A DNA stretch of 64,000 nucleotides from Planctomycetota bacterium (GCA_022566535.1 JADFIR010000005.1:34037-98036), one strand, 5' to 3'; positions 35,888 through 45,049 are shown, numbered from the stretch's first letter. Made by a program: numbers and translations. The notes: generated by a model not told the origin, from the letters alone.

Positions 35888-38800
35888 ATGTCTGCATCGC
35901 GCTTCCTCTTAGTCATCCTTTCCTTTTCTTGCCTCCTTTTCCTAGGCCCGGCAACTTTCGCTAGCCTGCAAAACGCCCGTGGCCAACTTCCTGACGAGCC
36001 GCCGGTCCGAGACGTCCAGCTGCGGATCGTCGCTTTCGACAAGCCCCAGCGAAAGGGCTACGGCGAAGGTGCCGTCATCTTCAACCGGGCCTTGGAAATC
36101 AAGTTGGAGGTGGGTCCGTATCAGGAAATGGGAATCGAGCCTTTCCTGTACATCGGCACCCACGAGATCCGCGGCCACGACATCGATCGGCGCAAGGACG
36201 GTTCCATGATCAAGACGTTCCTCGATCCCGGCTTCGCAGATCTGCAGGATGGAGCCGCCATCATCTTGACCAACGATCACGGCCGTCCCATCCGGGATGA
36301 AGCTATGCGCCGACGGGCGAAGTTTCGCTACTACCGAAAGCACGTCCACTGGACGGGAGATTATTCTCCGCCGGTTGGAGCATTCGAAGACGCGGAAGTG
36401 GCGTTCGTCGACTCGCGCGGCCGGCCGACGGATCGGATCCAGCCCGGCGATCCCCTATCCATCCGTCTCGATGGCCTGCCCCCCGGTGCCGCGATCCAGA
36501 TCTACCTGATGGACGACCAGGATCAGGAGTGGTCGTACGCCCGGCTCTACGCCGATTCGAAGGGCAACATCGAGCCCACCTTGTTCTGGTTTCACTCCGG
36601 CGTAATCGGGACCACTTCGAGGAAGATCGATTTCAGGCCAGACCCCTCCTTCCAGACTTTCGAAGAAGCGGATGAGTACTTCGGCGCCCATCCTCTTCGC
36701 ATCGAGCTCCGCAACTTGAACGGCGACCTGATTCGGAAATATCCCTTTCCGCTGCTGAAGCAGAGAACGAAGCCTTTGCTGTATCCCTCCAACGCCGATG
36801 GCGTTCTTTCCAATTCATTCCAGGTGAATAAGGAAAACACGTTCGTCACGGGCAAGAATTTTCCGCGCGGCGCACGAGTCGGTCTGTTCGTCGTCGATAA
36901 TCAGTACGATTGGCACGACGGCGACGCCTTCGCTGACGCGCGACCCGGCGAGGCCCGGCCGACCGGTCAAATCGTTCAGTTGAAGGATGATCAGACCTCG
37001 TTCACGGTCGAGGCTTGGGCGGCGCGAGATGCGCGGCCGGGAACCTATGACATCGTAGCGCGGATTCTGCGCCGCCAAGACCGGCGCGACCGCATCCTCA
37101 GGTTGCGAAAGACCGACATCATTTCTTATGGGCCGGACACGGGATTCATCTACTACCTGATTATCAACGGCAACATCGTCATCGAAAGCGCCGGACGAAT
37201 GCGTGGTGCCCCCGCCAAGTTCGAGTTTTCCGACAGCTTCGAAAAGCACGAGCAAGTTCACGGCGCGGTCGATCCCACCGATGTTCCGGCCATTCACAGT
37301 GGAGGGAATTACGCCGCCTACTACGTGGTGGCTCATCAACCCGCCTCCTACTGGGACGGCCCCAGTCCGACGCTGACGGACGTATCCGGTGGAACGGAAA
37401 TCAAGCGCGTGAAGTATTGGTGCATCAATATGTCCCGGACGAACATCTGGAACGATCCCAATCCTTCCGCGCCGGTGTCTGAGTACGACGTGGTGGTTGA
37501 TTTCGGATCGGTAGCCGCCATGATCTCCGCCGACTACACGCCGGACAACATCTACAACAAGGGCACCGATTTCATCGACGGGTACAACCGGGTCGGGTTC
37601 TATATCTTGGAAGACACAAGCACCGATGGCGGGATTCCGGTCGGCTCGGACGACTATTACGACGATACGTTCAACACCCCCTCCGACCCCAACGATCCAT
37701 TCGACTTTTCTTCAATCGGTTTTCCTCTTGTCCGCAACTGGTTCACCATTCGCTATCCCGCCGCCGGCGCGGGAGGTACGGGAGCTTCACTCCCCGCGGG
37801 ATCAGCCCGTTATCCGGTCGTTCTCTTCATGCATGGGCGACACAGCATCTGCTCCGGCGTTCCCGTTTGGCAGAGCCTGGATATCAACTGTGCCGGAACG
37901 ATGATCCCAAGCCACAAGGGCTACGACTACATTCTCGACGTGCTAGCGAGCCGTGGGTTCATCGCCATTTCCGTTGACACATACGACATTCAGCCCTCCA
38001 ACTCCTCAACCAACTACGAAGTTCGCGGCCGCTTGGTGCTGGAGCACCTGAATCGGCTCAAGGACTGGGACTTGAACGGCACCGACCCCTTCGGAGGCAA
38101 GTTCCAGAACCGCATCGACATGACGCGCATCGGACTGGTGGGACACTCGCGGGGCGGAGAGGGCGTGGTCGCCGCAGCGAAGATCAATGATGTGGAATCC
38201 GCCACGTACGGTCACAGCATCTTGGCCGTTGCAGCCATTGCACCGACCGATCAGCAATCGACGACATCCTGGAACGCGGAACATGCGCCGTACTTTCTGC
38301 TGACTGGCGCGGCCGACGGCGACGTGCGGAACCAAGGCGGATTTCGAATCTACGATCGCGCCTTTCCCATCGGTGCGACACCTCAGCATGTCAAGACCAT
38401 CGCCTGGGTATACGGAGCCAATCACAACTTCTTCAACACGATCTGGACCCCCGACTCACTGCTCACGATTCCCCACGGATTCGATTGGGCATCCGACGAC
38501 TTTAGGGCTTCATGGACCGGTCCTCGGATCACGGATGACCAGCAACGCCAGGTCGCTTTGGTAACGCTGTCCGCCTACTTCCAGTGGCTCCTGATGGGCA
38601 CCACACCCTACCGCGAGGTGTTCACCGGCCGTCTCGAGATCGCTTCCATGGTCAATCAGGAGATCCACTGGACTTTTCAGGATCCCGTTCGCCTTGTGGT
38701 CGACGACTTCGAGCAGAGCCCGCATTCGTTGGCCACGAATACGATGGGAGAGACGATCGTGCTGACGGCCTCACCCGCCGCCGAAGAATTCTTCAACGAC

Positions 38801-39250
38801 GAGTTCTGGAGCGATTCGGCCTCGGGATTTTTCCATGAAACCTGGGGCGCTCGCCTTGAGTGGAGCTCGACCGCCACCATGGAGAGTCCTATCCGTACGC
38901 TCGATCAGGACGTGAGTAGTTACACGCATCTTTCCTTCCGCGTAACCCAAATTCATGAGGGCGGAGTCTTGAATCCAGTGGGGAATTCCAAAAACCTGAA
39001 AGTCAACATCTTTGACACCGATGGGGACTCGGCCATGTGGGATCAAGATACCGACCGGTTCACCGAAATCCCCTATCCCTACGAGCGATCCTCGGTTTCC
39101 CGGCAGTACCAGATGAAGACAATCCGGATACCGCTTCAGAACTTCACGATGAACAATTCCGGCGTTGATCTGGACAGGATTGTCAAGGTTGTCCTCACCT
39201 TCCCCGGCGGAGGATTGATCGCCATCGACGACCTTCAGTTCACGAAGTAG
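35888..39250 (+). CDS. Large secreted alpha/beta hydrolase
   Basis: Encodes 1120 residues. The signal peptide (RFLLVILSFSCLLFLGPATF) is followed by an N-terminal ~450 residues of beta-rich, Ig-like composition (SIRLDGLPPGAAIQIYLMDD; FVTGKNFPRGARVGLFVVD). The alpha/beta hydrolase domain spans about 630-900: YPVVLFMHGRHSICSG as oxyanion region and GLVGHSRGGEG as nucleophile elbow (Ser near 754), with a His candidate in VYGANHNFFN. The C-terminal ~200 residues look like a carbohydrate-binding-type beta sandwich (VVDDFEQSPHS, IAIDDLQF). The substrate is unknown. Hairpin copy A lies just upstream. Confidence 0.75.
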   Translation: MSASRFLLVILSFSCLLFLGPATFASLQNARGQLPDEPPVRDVQLRIVAFDKPQRKGYGEGAVIFNRALEIKLEVGPYQEMGIEPFLYIGTHEIRGHDIDRRKDGSMIKTFLDPGFADLQDGAAIILTNDHGRPIRDEAMRRRAKFRYYRKHVHWTGDYSPPVGAFEDAEVAFVDSRGRPTDRIQPGDPLSIRLDGLPPGAAIQIYLMDDQDQEWSYARLYADSKGNIEPTLFWFHSGVIGTTSRKIDFRPDPSFQTFEEADEYFGAHPLRIELRNLNGDLIRKYPFPLLKQRTKPLLYPSNADGVLSNSFQVNKENTFVTGKNFPRGARVGLFVVDNQYDWHDGDAFADARPGEARPTGQIVQLKDDQTSFTVEAWAARDARPGTYDIVARILRRQDRRDRILRLRKTDIISYGPDTGFIYYLIINGNIVIESAGRMRGAPAKFEFSDSFEKHEQVHGAVDPTDVPAIHSGGNYAAYYVVAHQPASYWDGPSPTLTDVSGGTEIKRVKYWCINMSRTNIWNDPNPSAPVSEYDVVVDFGSVAAMISADYTPDNIYNKGTDFIDGYNRVGFYILEDTSTDGGIPVGSDDYYDDTFNTPSDPNDPFDFSSIGFPLVRNWFTIRYPAAGAGGTGASLPAGSARYPVVLFMHGRHSICSGVPVWQSLDINCAGTMIPSHKGYDYILDVLASRGFIAISVDTYDIQPSNSSTNYEVRGRLVLEHLNRLKDWDLNGTDPFGGKFQNRIDMTRIGLVGHSRGGEGVVAAAKINDVESATYGHSILAVAAIAPTDQQSTTSWNAEHAPYFLLTGAADGDVRNQGGFRIYDRAFPIGATPQHVKTIAWVYGANHNFFNTIWTPDSLLTIPHGFDWASDDFRASWTGPRITDDQQRQVALVTLSAYFQWLLMGTTPYREVFTGRLEIASMVNQEIHWTFQDPVRLVVDDFEQSPHSLATNTMGETIVLTASPAAEEFFNDEFWSDSASGFFHETWGARLEWSSTATMESPIRTLDQDVSSYTHLSFRVTQIHEGGVLNPVGNSKNLKVNIFDTDGDSAMWDQDTDRFTEIPYPYERSSVSRQYQMKTIRIPLQNFTMNNSGVDLDRIVKVVLTFPGGGLIAIDDLQFTK

Positions 39251-39256
39251 CGACGG

Positions 39257-39442
39257 CGTATGGGTCCAATATTCAGCCCAACTGCAAATCGCACTGTGTA
39301 AAGAGCTTGGATTTGCTGGCGACGGGTCGTTTGTGGCCCGAATCTGGCACGCATGCGATGGGCTGCGGAGATGAAGTTCACACCATCTTCAAGCTCTTGA
39401 CGCATCACGACTTCGGCTTAGGCTGACTTTTGGACCCATACG
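39257..39442. mobile_element. MITE-like element with 22-bp terminal inverted repeats
   Basis: The left end CGTATGGGTCCAATATTCAGCC (39257-39278, two segments either side of the variable AATAT) and the right end GGCTGACTTTTGGACCCATACG (39421-39442, likewise) are inverted repeats with about three mismatches. The 186-bp interval has no gene and could be a deletion derivative of an IS. It sits between the hydrolase stop and an IS remnant. Confidence 0.6.
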
Positions 39443-39558
39443 GGTTCCAGAACGAGGGTCCGGCAAGATCGCCCGACGTGAACGACTCGGCGGACTCCTC
39501 AATCATTACTATCGAGAAGCGGCATGATCGCTCGATCGAGTATTGGCACACGACGGGG
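39443..39558 (+). pseudogene. 3' end remnant of an IS transposase (copy 3)
   Basis: The frame encodes [20 protein letters not shown], then HYYREAA and a stop at 39525-39527, followed by the IS end GTATTGGCACACGACGG. It is almost identical to copy 2 at 34970-35077 and starts exactly where the MITE-like element ends. From 39559 to 39874 no gene is visible. Confidence 0.8.
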
Positions 39559-39874
39559 TTCGGCCTTGGCGCGGTCGTAGGCGATCGGCGTTTTGCCCTG
39601 ACGCCCCGCCGTTCACAGATAGAGGACCAGCCTCAGTCGATAAACCACCAAATATTTCTTTTCAGGGCAACGCTGTTGGGATTTGATCGGTCAACTGTAT
39701 CGAAGTGGCTCACAAATGATGTGACCCGTCACACTGCTTGTACCCCGACCTCGACGCGCGCGTCCGCATCCCACCGAAGCTGCGTCCCCTTTATTACTCC
39801 ATGCTGGTACAACTATCGGGAGTAGGTCAGCTGACGTGTTTCAATTCCATTCTCTGTCCAACTGGAGAGTAGCA

Positions 39875-41080
39875 ATGAACACAAATCTTCGAATGCTCTC
39901 GGCCACAATCACTGTTCTCGTGCTAACAACGAACGACGTTTCTGCGTGGCAGGAAGCTCCAAAACCATTGCCAGATGTCACACAGCTTATGAAATCGCTT
40001 GACGCGCTGGAAAAGACGTTGGGTGAACGCAATCGTCTGCAGCGTCTGCGCGATGGGCTTGATGCGGGGATGAAGCGCATCACGCAACAGCGTGAACAAA
40101 TGATCGAATCCAAGGACATTCCGGCGAACTGCGCTAATTCCGTGAGAAACGTGATTGCTGACTACGAACGAATCAGTGAAGCGGCGATTGCGGGAATTGA
40201 AGAATACGAAGCCGAAGTCATGAAGCATTTTCCGCTCTTTGCAAAACGACAGCGCGAATTGCTCGAGGCCATTGAAGACATCGAGGTGAAAAGTCGTCGG
40301 CAACAACTACTCGCCCTGCAACAGGACATCGTAGCTAACAACGAGACCAAACAGACTCTGATTGGCGAAATCGCAAAACTGAAAACCAGCCAAAGCAATG
40401 AGCAGGACATTCTGGCCCGGATCAACAAGAACCAAACCGAGGCGATTCGCGATTGGCTGCTCAAGAAATACAGCTCGCAAGTCGGTCCGCCGACAGTTTC
40501 CGTCGTGGGGAATCAAATGAAAGTCAGCTTGAACACATTGTTCGGCACTTTGACTGCGGACTACGAACGAGAGATGAAGCCTGGCGAGGAACGCTCTGCA
40601 ACGGTCACATTTACGCCTGCCGTGTTTGCGAAGGATCTCTTGTTTCCGCAATTAGACCTCAGTCCCGATCGCTACGCGCCGGAAATTCCAACCGGGCTCG
40701 AGTTTGCTCCCGACACGGTTTCTTCGGCTCAGCCAGATCAGAATTTCAAACTCAAGCAACGAATTCCGATCCATCCAGAAAAGCCGATCCAATGGATTTG
40801 GAAGGCCAAGGCTTTGGAGAAGTTTGAAGGAGCGGATTTCAAAATCTCAATGAACGCTTCGGATCGTCAGGCCAACAAAGAGCTAACGGTTGCCCATCTT
40901 CCAATCAAAATCGCCCGCAAACCTGACCCACCGTCGAAGCCATTCTTGGTCAAATGGGCTCCCTATATTGCACCTATCTTCGTTGTGATTCTTATTTGGA
41001 TTGCAGGTCGCCTTTGGGAGCGGCGGTTTCCGAAACCAAGCAAATCGAGACTCATTTTGCCTGGCGATGTGACGAAGTGA
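39875..41080 (+). CDS. Coiled-coil protein with signal peptide and C-terminal membrane anchor
   Basis: Start at 39875 with GGAGAG 5 bp upstream. The product is 401 residues: signal peptide (SATITVLVLTTNDVSA), a long coiled coil at about residues 30-195 (LEKTLGERNRLQRLRDGLD; REQMIES; KRQRELLEAIEDIEV), a beta domain at about 215-360 and a transmembrane segment near 372-390 (YIAPIFVVILIWIAGRLWE). It is exposed outside the cytoplasm and anchored at the end. Base composition is clearly more AT-rich than its neighbours, suggesting recent acquisition. The family is not recognised. Confidence 0.65.
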   Translation: MNTNLRMLSATITVLVLTTNDVSAWQEAPKPLPDVTQLMKSLDALEKTLGERNRLQRLRDGLDAGMKRITQQREQMIESKDIPANCANSVRNVIADYERISEAAIAGIEEYEAEVMKHFPLFAKRQRELLEAIEDIEVKSRRQQLLALQQDIVANNETKQTLIGEIAKLKTSQSNEQDILARINKNQTEAIRDWLLKKYSSQVGPPTVSVVGNQMKVSLNTLFGTLTADYEREMKPGEERSATVTFTPAVFAKDLLFPQLDLSPDRYAPEIPTGLEFAPDTVSSAQPDQNFKLKQRIPIHPEKPIQWIWKAKALEKFEGADFKISMNASDRQANKELTVAHLPIKIARKPDPPSKPFLVKWAPYIAPIFVVILIWIAGRLWERRFPKPSKSRLILPGDVTK

Positions 41081-41113
41081 GAAAAAGGGAGCTTGCCCAT
41101 ATCCAGATTCGCC

Positions 41114-41232
41114 TCAGTTCGATTTCGACTTGAACGCAATAACCTCGCCATCAAATGTGATCCGTAACCGGACGCGCAGCATGCCATGAACCGAAAACGC
41201 ATCATCCGAGAATTGAATGGCGCTCGGCAGTT
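41114..41232 (-). pseudogene. C-terminal fragment of an unknown gene
   Basis: The minus strand reads LPSAIQFSDDAFSVHGMLRV, then RLRITFDGEVIAFKSKSN and a stop. This is protein-like composition without a start. The fragment ends where the RAYT remnant begins, so the gene was broken there. Confidence 0.4.
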
Positions 41233-41238
41233 GAAAGC

Positions 41239-41583
41239 CTAGCGCCCATATTGCATGAGCGAGTTCTCGATTTCCAGCGGGAGCAAGAAGGGGACGCAGC
41301 TAAATCTTGCTTCAGCTCTCTGATTGCTTCCTTGCATCTTCTTTCGTGGTCGCCCTCGGGGGCGCATTGTCCATTCGAGGCCGAGATTTTTGGCGGTTCG
41401 TGCCTGCCATTGAGTTGTCCCGAAGGGGGTGCCACGACGAACTGAGTTACGGACGGCGTTCCATTCCGCTTTCGTCAGTGGTCGATTCAGCGTCCGAACC
41501 CATTGGGGCAGCTCAGGGAGTGGCCAGCGATGCCGGAGGGCCTTCGCCTCGGCATCCCCGCACGCGCCTAAAAGGGGTGTCCC
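41239..41583 (-). pseudogene. C-terminal remnant of a REP-associated tyrosine transposase (RAYT)
   Basis: The minus strand encodes LPQWVRTLNRPLTKAEWNAV, then RRGTPFG, WQARTAKNLGLEWTMRPRGR and PRK. The pattern R-G-x-P-F-G, then T-A-x-x-L-G-L-E-x-T-x-R-x-R-G-R-P-R-K is the conserved C-terminal end of RAYT proteins (IS200-like Y1 transposases). The catalytic HUH/Tyr region is missing: upstream the frame runs directly into hairpin copy B at 41584. Confidence 0.8.
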
Positions 41584-41792
41584 TGTCCCTCCCGAAAACT
41601 CGATCCGAGCGACCCATTGTGGTTCGGGCCCCACGCTACATTCATCCTACTCGTTGGCATCAACTGCCAGTGTCCCCTGCGCAGGTGACGCCTGCGCAGG
41701 GGACGTCGCCAATGTATGCCAACGAGTAGAATCCGGGTGGTGTGGCACCGGAAGCGCGATAGGCCACTCGGATCGAGATTTCGGGAGGGTCA
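41584..41792 (+). repeat. ~205-bp hairpin repeat, copy B
   Basis: The best-formed copy. The innermost hairpin, 41672-41704, has perfect 14-bp arms (GTCCCCTGCGCAGG and CCTGCGCAGGGGAC) around TGACG. The middle arms are CCTACTCGTTGGCAT and ATGCCAACGAGTAG. The outer arms are CCCGAAAACTCGATCCGAG and CTCGGATCGAGATTTCGGG. It adjoins a RAYT remnant on the left and ends 68 bp before the subtilase start. Confidence 0.9.
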
Positions 41793-41859
41793 CTGCGATC
41801 GGTCGCTCGGATGGAGTTTGCGGTAGGTGCTGGTTTACACGGTACAAGGAAGAACTGTC

Positions 41860-43206
41860 ATGATTAGAACAAGCGAGTACCCAGTCGGTCGTCGCTCGGT
41901 AGTCCAGAAGACAAAGCGAATGGAATTCCTCCCGGGGCAGATGATCCTGCGGGTGCGGGACGAGGCGGTCACTGCGGTGGCAGGGGCACAGGCTCTGCGC
42001 ATGACCGCCTCCGACGCCAAGCGTCTGCCCGAGACGATCTCGGGTCTGGTGGGCTATTTGGAGCGAAACGCTGGGTTGAAGTCGGTCAATCCCGTATTCT
42101 CGAAACGTCGGATGGCTCTCGGCAGAGCATCGGTCTCGCGCAAGGATCGGCAGCGACTAGCCCCACTTACCGCGGTTCACGATGCCCCTCACCGATCGCT
42201 GAGTGGTTTCACCATCGTCCGGTTGGACCCGAAATGCGTCACCCCGAGCCTCATGAAGACGATGCGGCAATCACGAGGCATAGAGTACGTCGAGCCCGCA
42301 CCGGCGCGGTGGCTCGCGGCGAGCGCCGACCCCAAAATCAACTTGCAGTGGGGACTGCGCGCGATCGACTGGTTCAGAGCGCGCCGACCCCGTGCTGGGT
42401 TCGTCAACGTGGCCGTCTTGGACACTGGCATCGATCGCAACCATCCTGACCTTAAAACTTCCGTCTACGAACACCATCATCCTGGCCTGTCAGGCCGGGA
42501 TCTTTTGGGACACGGCACGCACGTGGCCGGAATCATCGCGGCCATCGTAAACAACGGCGTGGGAATCGCGGGGGTTGCGGACTGTTGGATCGAAGCGTGG
42601 AAGATCTTTGACGACGAGCCCGCGAGCGACGGCGAGTTCTACGTCAACATGGATTGTTACCTTCAGGCATTGGAGGAGGTACGAGTGTCCGACGATGTAT
42701 GGGTGGTCAACCTGAGCCTCGGCGGCACGGCCAGCTCGCGCACGGAGGCACTGCTGTTTCGCATGCTCGAAGAGGCGGACAAGGTAGTTGTCGCAGCGAT
42801 GGGCAATGAACACGCGGAAGGCAATCCCACCGAGTATCCAGCCGCCTACGACAGCGTTCTCGCGATAGGCTCCGTCAACGAGGCGCTGCGCCGCTCTCGG
42901 TTCTCGAACACCGGCGATCACATCGACGTTGTCGCTCCTGGGTCGAACATCCTGTCCACGTTACCAACGCGTTCCTCGGACTATCTGGACGAGACGGATT
43001 ATGCCTCCTGGAGTGGGACGTCAATGGCCACGCCCCACGTCGCTGGCGCTGCAGCGTTGATTCTTGCCAAGCACTCTGACTGGTCAGCCAAGAGGGTCAA
43101 GAATCGTCTTCGTCGCACCGCAGCGCGGGTGCCTATGATGAGAGCCAAGGGGAAATCATCTGCCTACGGATGGGGGCTGATCAACCTCAAGAAGGCGCTG
43201 GCCTGA
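41860..43206 (+). CDS. S8 subtilisin-like serine protease
   Basis: Start at 41860 with AAGGAAG 7 bp upstream. The product is 448 residues with no evident signal peptide. An N-terminal ~150 residues (FLPGQMILRVRDEAV; FTIVRLDPKCV) look like a propeptide or fervidolysin-type domain. The catalytic triad is complete: Asp in VLDTGID (about 187), His in HGTHVAGI (about 218), oxyanion Asn in AAMGNEH and Ser in SGTSMATPHVAG (about 388). Downstream and 22 bp away is a small I9-like gene on the same strand. Hairpin copy B lies directly upstream. Confidence 0.9.
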   Translation: MIRTSEYPVGRRSVVQKTKRMEFLPGQMILRVRDEAVTAVAGAQALRMTASDAKRLPETISGLVGYLERNAGLKSVNPVFSKRRMALGRASVSRKDRQRLAPLTAVHDAPHRSLSGFTIVRLDPKCVTPSLMKTMRQSRGIEYVEPAPARWLAASADPKINLQWGLRAIDWFRARRPRAGFVNVAVLDTGIDRNHPDLKTSVYEHHHPGLSGRDLLGHGTHVAGIIAAIVNNGVGIAGVADCWIEAWKIFDDEPASDGEFYVNMDCYLQALEEVRVSDDVWVVNLSLGGTASSRTEALLFRMLEEADKVVVAAMGNEHAEGNPTEYPAAYDSVLAIGSVNEALRRSRFSNTGDHIDVVAPGSNILSTLPTRSSDYLDETDYASWSGTSMATPHVAGAAALILAKHSDWSAKRVKNRLRRTAARVPMMRAKGKSSAYGWGLINLKKALA

Positions 43207-43227
43207 TCCGATCCCCTGACTCGAGTG

Positions 43228-43512
43228 ATGTCGAAGCTACACTTCAAGTTCAAGCCAGGGGCGAATCAGGCGAGTTGTGATGAGCTGATCAGCAGGTTGT
43301 CCGAGGACGGCGCCGACGTGTGCCCCCTATTCAAGGCAACAACCAACAAGCAGCTGGCATCAGTTTATGCGCTGGAATGCGAGAGCGCGGCCAAGACCCA
43401 CCAGTTGAAGAACATGCTAGAGTCGTCGGCTGAGATCGAATATGTCGAGACCGAGGTCAAACGCAAACTAATTCGCCCCAAAGCGTCTCCTGCCGACAGT
43501 GCGCCGCACTGA
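43228..43512 (+). CDS. Small I9 propeptide-like protein, putative subtilase partner
   Basis: Encodes 94 residues. The fold looks like an inhibitor I9/propeptide ferredoxin-type domain: an initial strand KLHFKFKPGA, helix CDELISRLSEDG, and a terminal strand IEYVETEVKRKL in which E-Y-V-E matches the end of subtilisin propeptides that occupies the protease active site. It lies 22 bp downstream of the subtilase, so an intermolecular chaperone or inhibitor role is likely. A GTG at 43225 could also be the start. Confidence 0.6.
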   Translation: MSKLHFKFKPGANQASCDELISRLSEDGADVCPLFKATTNKQLASVYALECESAAKTHQLKNMLESSAEIEYVETEVKRKLIRPKASPADSAPH

Positions 43513-43659
43513 GGCACGCGAACGCCTACTTGAGCAATCACTTCCGCGTTCGCTAAATGGCATTCGTGACAGTTGCCGGTTTCAACGCCACGAAGATGAC
43601 TCTTCATCTTGACACCGCTTGACGGCGACTGTCACGAGTCTCGTAGAACGGATGAGACC

Positions 43660-43869
43660 TGTCCCTCCCGAAAACTCGATCCGAGCGACCCATTGTGGTT
43701 TGGGCGTTACACCACATTAATTTTACTCGTTGGCATCAACTTGCACTGTCCCCTCCTCAGGTGACGCCTGCGCAGGGGATGTCGCCAATGTATGCCAACG
43801 AGTAGAATCCGGGCGCTGTGGCACCGGAAGCGCGATAGGCCAATCGGATCGAGTTTTCGCTAAAGGACA
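43660..43869 (+). repeat. ~205-bp hairpin repeat, copy C
   Basis: The left outer arm is TGTCCCTCCCGAAAACTCGA; the right outer arm is degraded (TCGAGTTTTCGCTAAAGGACA). The middle arms are ACTCGTTGGCAT and ATGCCAACGAGT. It ends 19 bp before the start codon of the EEP-family gene at 43889. Between 43513 and 43659 there is only a short antisense frame containing a CHECH motif (minus strand, ending within 43228-43512), which I do not consider a gene. Confidence 0.85.
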
Positions 43870-43888
43870 CCCATCACGGGAGAAGACC

Positions 43889-45049
43889 ATGAAGCTGCAA
43901 ACCGTTCTCTTAGTCGCCTTCGTTCTTGCTTGCCGGCTCGTGACGCAGGCAGCCACCGAATTCCCCAAGATCGAGCAGGGCGATATCGTCCCGCACGACA
44001 ACCGGCTCACGAAGCCGATCAACGAGTCGAAGGCCGACGAGTTGACGATCGTCTCTTTCAACGTGCGGAACTGGGGATCCCGTCCGCGCAGCCTGGCCCA
44101 CTTTCAGGTTCTCGCTGATCTAGTGGATGAGGCAGACGTTGCCGTGTTCCAGGAGGTTGGGCTCGGGCTGCTCGACAAGAATGAAGACATCTCCGACAAG
44201 GAAGACAAGCGGCTCGATGCGATCGAGGCCCTGCTTCGAATCAACCTCGGCGATGGTTGGAACATCGTGCGGTCGCCAAAGTCGACCGACGCCAATGTGT
44301 CAAGTTCGAACGAGGTGGGGCTTGCCGCGTACAGGGAGAAGTGCAAGGGTTACACCGCTTCACTGGCGTGGGAGGAGTTCGTTGACCTTGGAAAACTCCG
44401 CGATATGGCCGTCTTCAAGTTGACGCTGACGAAGTCTGACAAGTCACGGGAGATTCTGCTGGGTTCTGTGCACCTCAAACCGGTGGAACCCGAGCGAGTC
44501 GAGCAGATGGACAAGGTCGCCACTTGGATCCTTGCCAGACCAAGTGATGTCCAAGTCATCGTCATGGGCGATTTCAATTGGGGATACCCGACTAAGTCGC
44601 CTACGCACAGCGCGGAGAAACGGATCATCAAATTGCACGATGAGGAGAAACTCTTCATGCCGTTTCGCCACATCTCTTACCTGAAGAAGGCATCCGCAAC
44701 CCAACTACGAACGAACCTCGGCGCGAGAAAGGATGGACACTTCTACGACCAGTTCCTGATGTCATCGAATCTCGCGGACGAGCTTGCTGACGGCGGAAAA
44801 CTCCTCAAGGACTGCGGGATCATCTCGCTCGAAAAGCGGCTCAAGAAGCCTGTTGAGAAGTCGACGAAGCTCCGGACCTATGGGCTCACGCGATACATCA
44901 AGCACGCCAATATCGACCTCGAAACCGACGCGGACGCGAAGACAGCGCATGACAAGGCAGCGAAAGATGCTGCAGGCCAAGCCCTCAATGACGCATCGTT
45001 CTTGATCTCAGATCACCGGCCGGTCTGGGTGCAGCTGAAGGTGTGGTAG
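43889..45049 (+). CDS. Secreted endonuclease/exonuclease/phosphatase family protein
   Basis: Start at 43889 with GGGAGAAG upstream. The product is 386 residues; the signal peptide (KLQTVLLVAFVLACRLVTQA) is followed by an EEP-fold domain: ELTIVSFNVRNWG (catalytic Asn), ADVAVFQEVGLG (metal-binding Glu), LLGSVHLKP, VQVIVMGDFNWG (Asp/Asn) and ISDHRPVWVQL (His). All the main EEP residues are visible. It could be a DNase or a phosphodiesterase/phosphatase acting outside the cytoplasm. A DUF2235 gene follows after 41 bp, probably in the same transcript. Confidence 0.85.
   Translation: MKLQTVLLVAFVLACRLVTQAATEFPKIEQGDIVPHDNRLTKPINESKADELTIVSFNVRNWGSRPRSLAHFQVLADLVDEADVAVFQEVGLGLLDKNEDISDKEDKRLDAIEALLRINLGDGWNIVRSPKSTDANVSSSNEVGLAAYREKCKGYTASLAWEEFVDLGKLRDMAVFKLTLTKSDKSREILLGSVHLKPVEPERVEQMDKVATWILARPSDVQVIVMGDFNWGYPTKSPTHSAEKRIIKLHDEEKLFMPFRHISYLKKASATQLRTNLGARKDGHFYDQFLMSSNLADELADGGKLLKDCGIISLEKRLKKPVEKSTKLRTYGLTRYIKHANIDLETDADAKTAHDKAAKDAAGQALNDASFLISDHRPVWVQLKVW

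Noticed and set aside
43365..43607. Minus-strand frame with CHECH (cytochrome c-like) motif
   Set aside because: Short, antisense to the I9-like gene and without a ribosome site; a single CxxCH is weak evidence.
43730..43888. In-frame N-terminal extension of the EEP enzyme through hairpin copy C
   Set aside because: The extension simply translates the repeat; the same peptide pattern appears from other copies in other frames, and a signal peptide with ribosome site begins at 43889.
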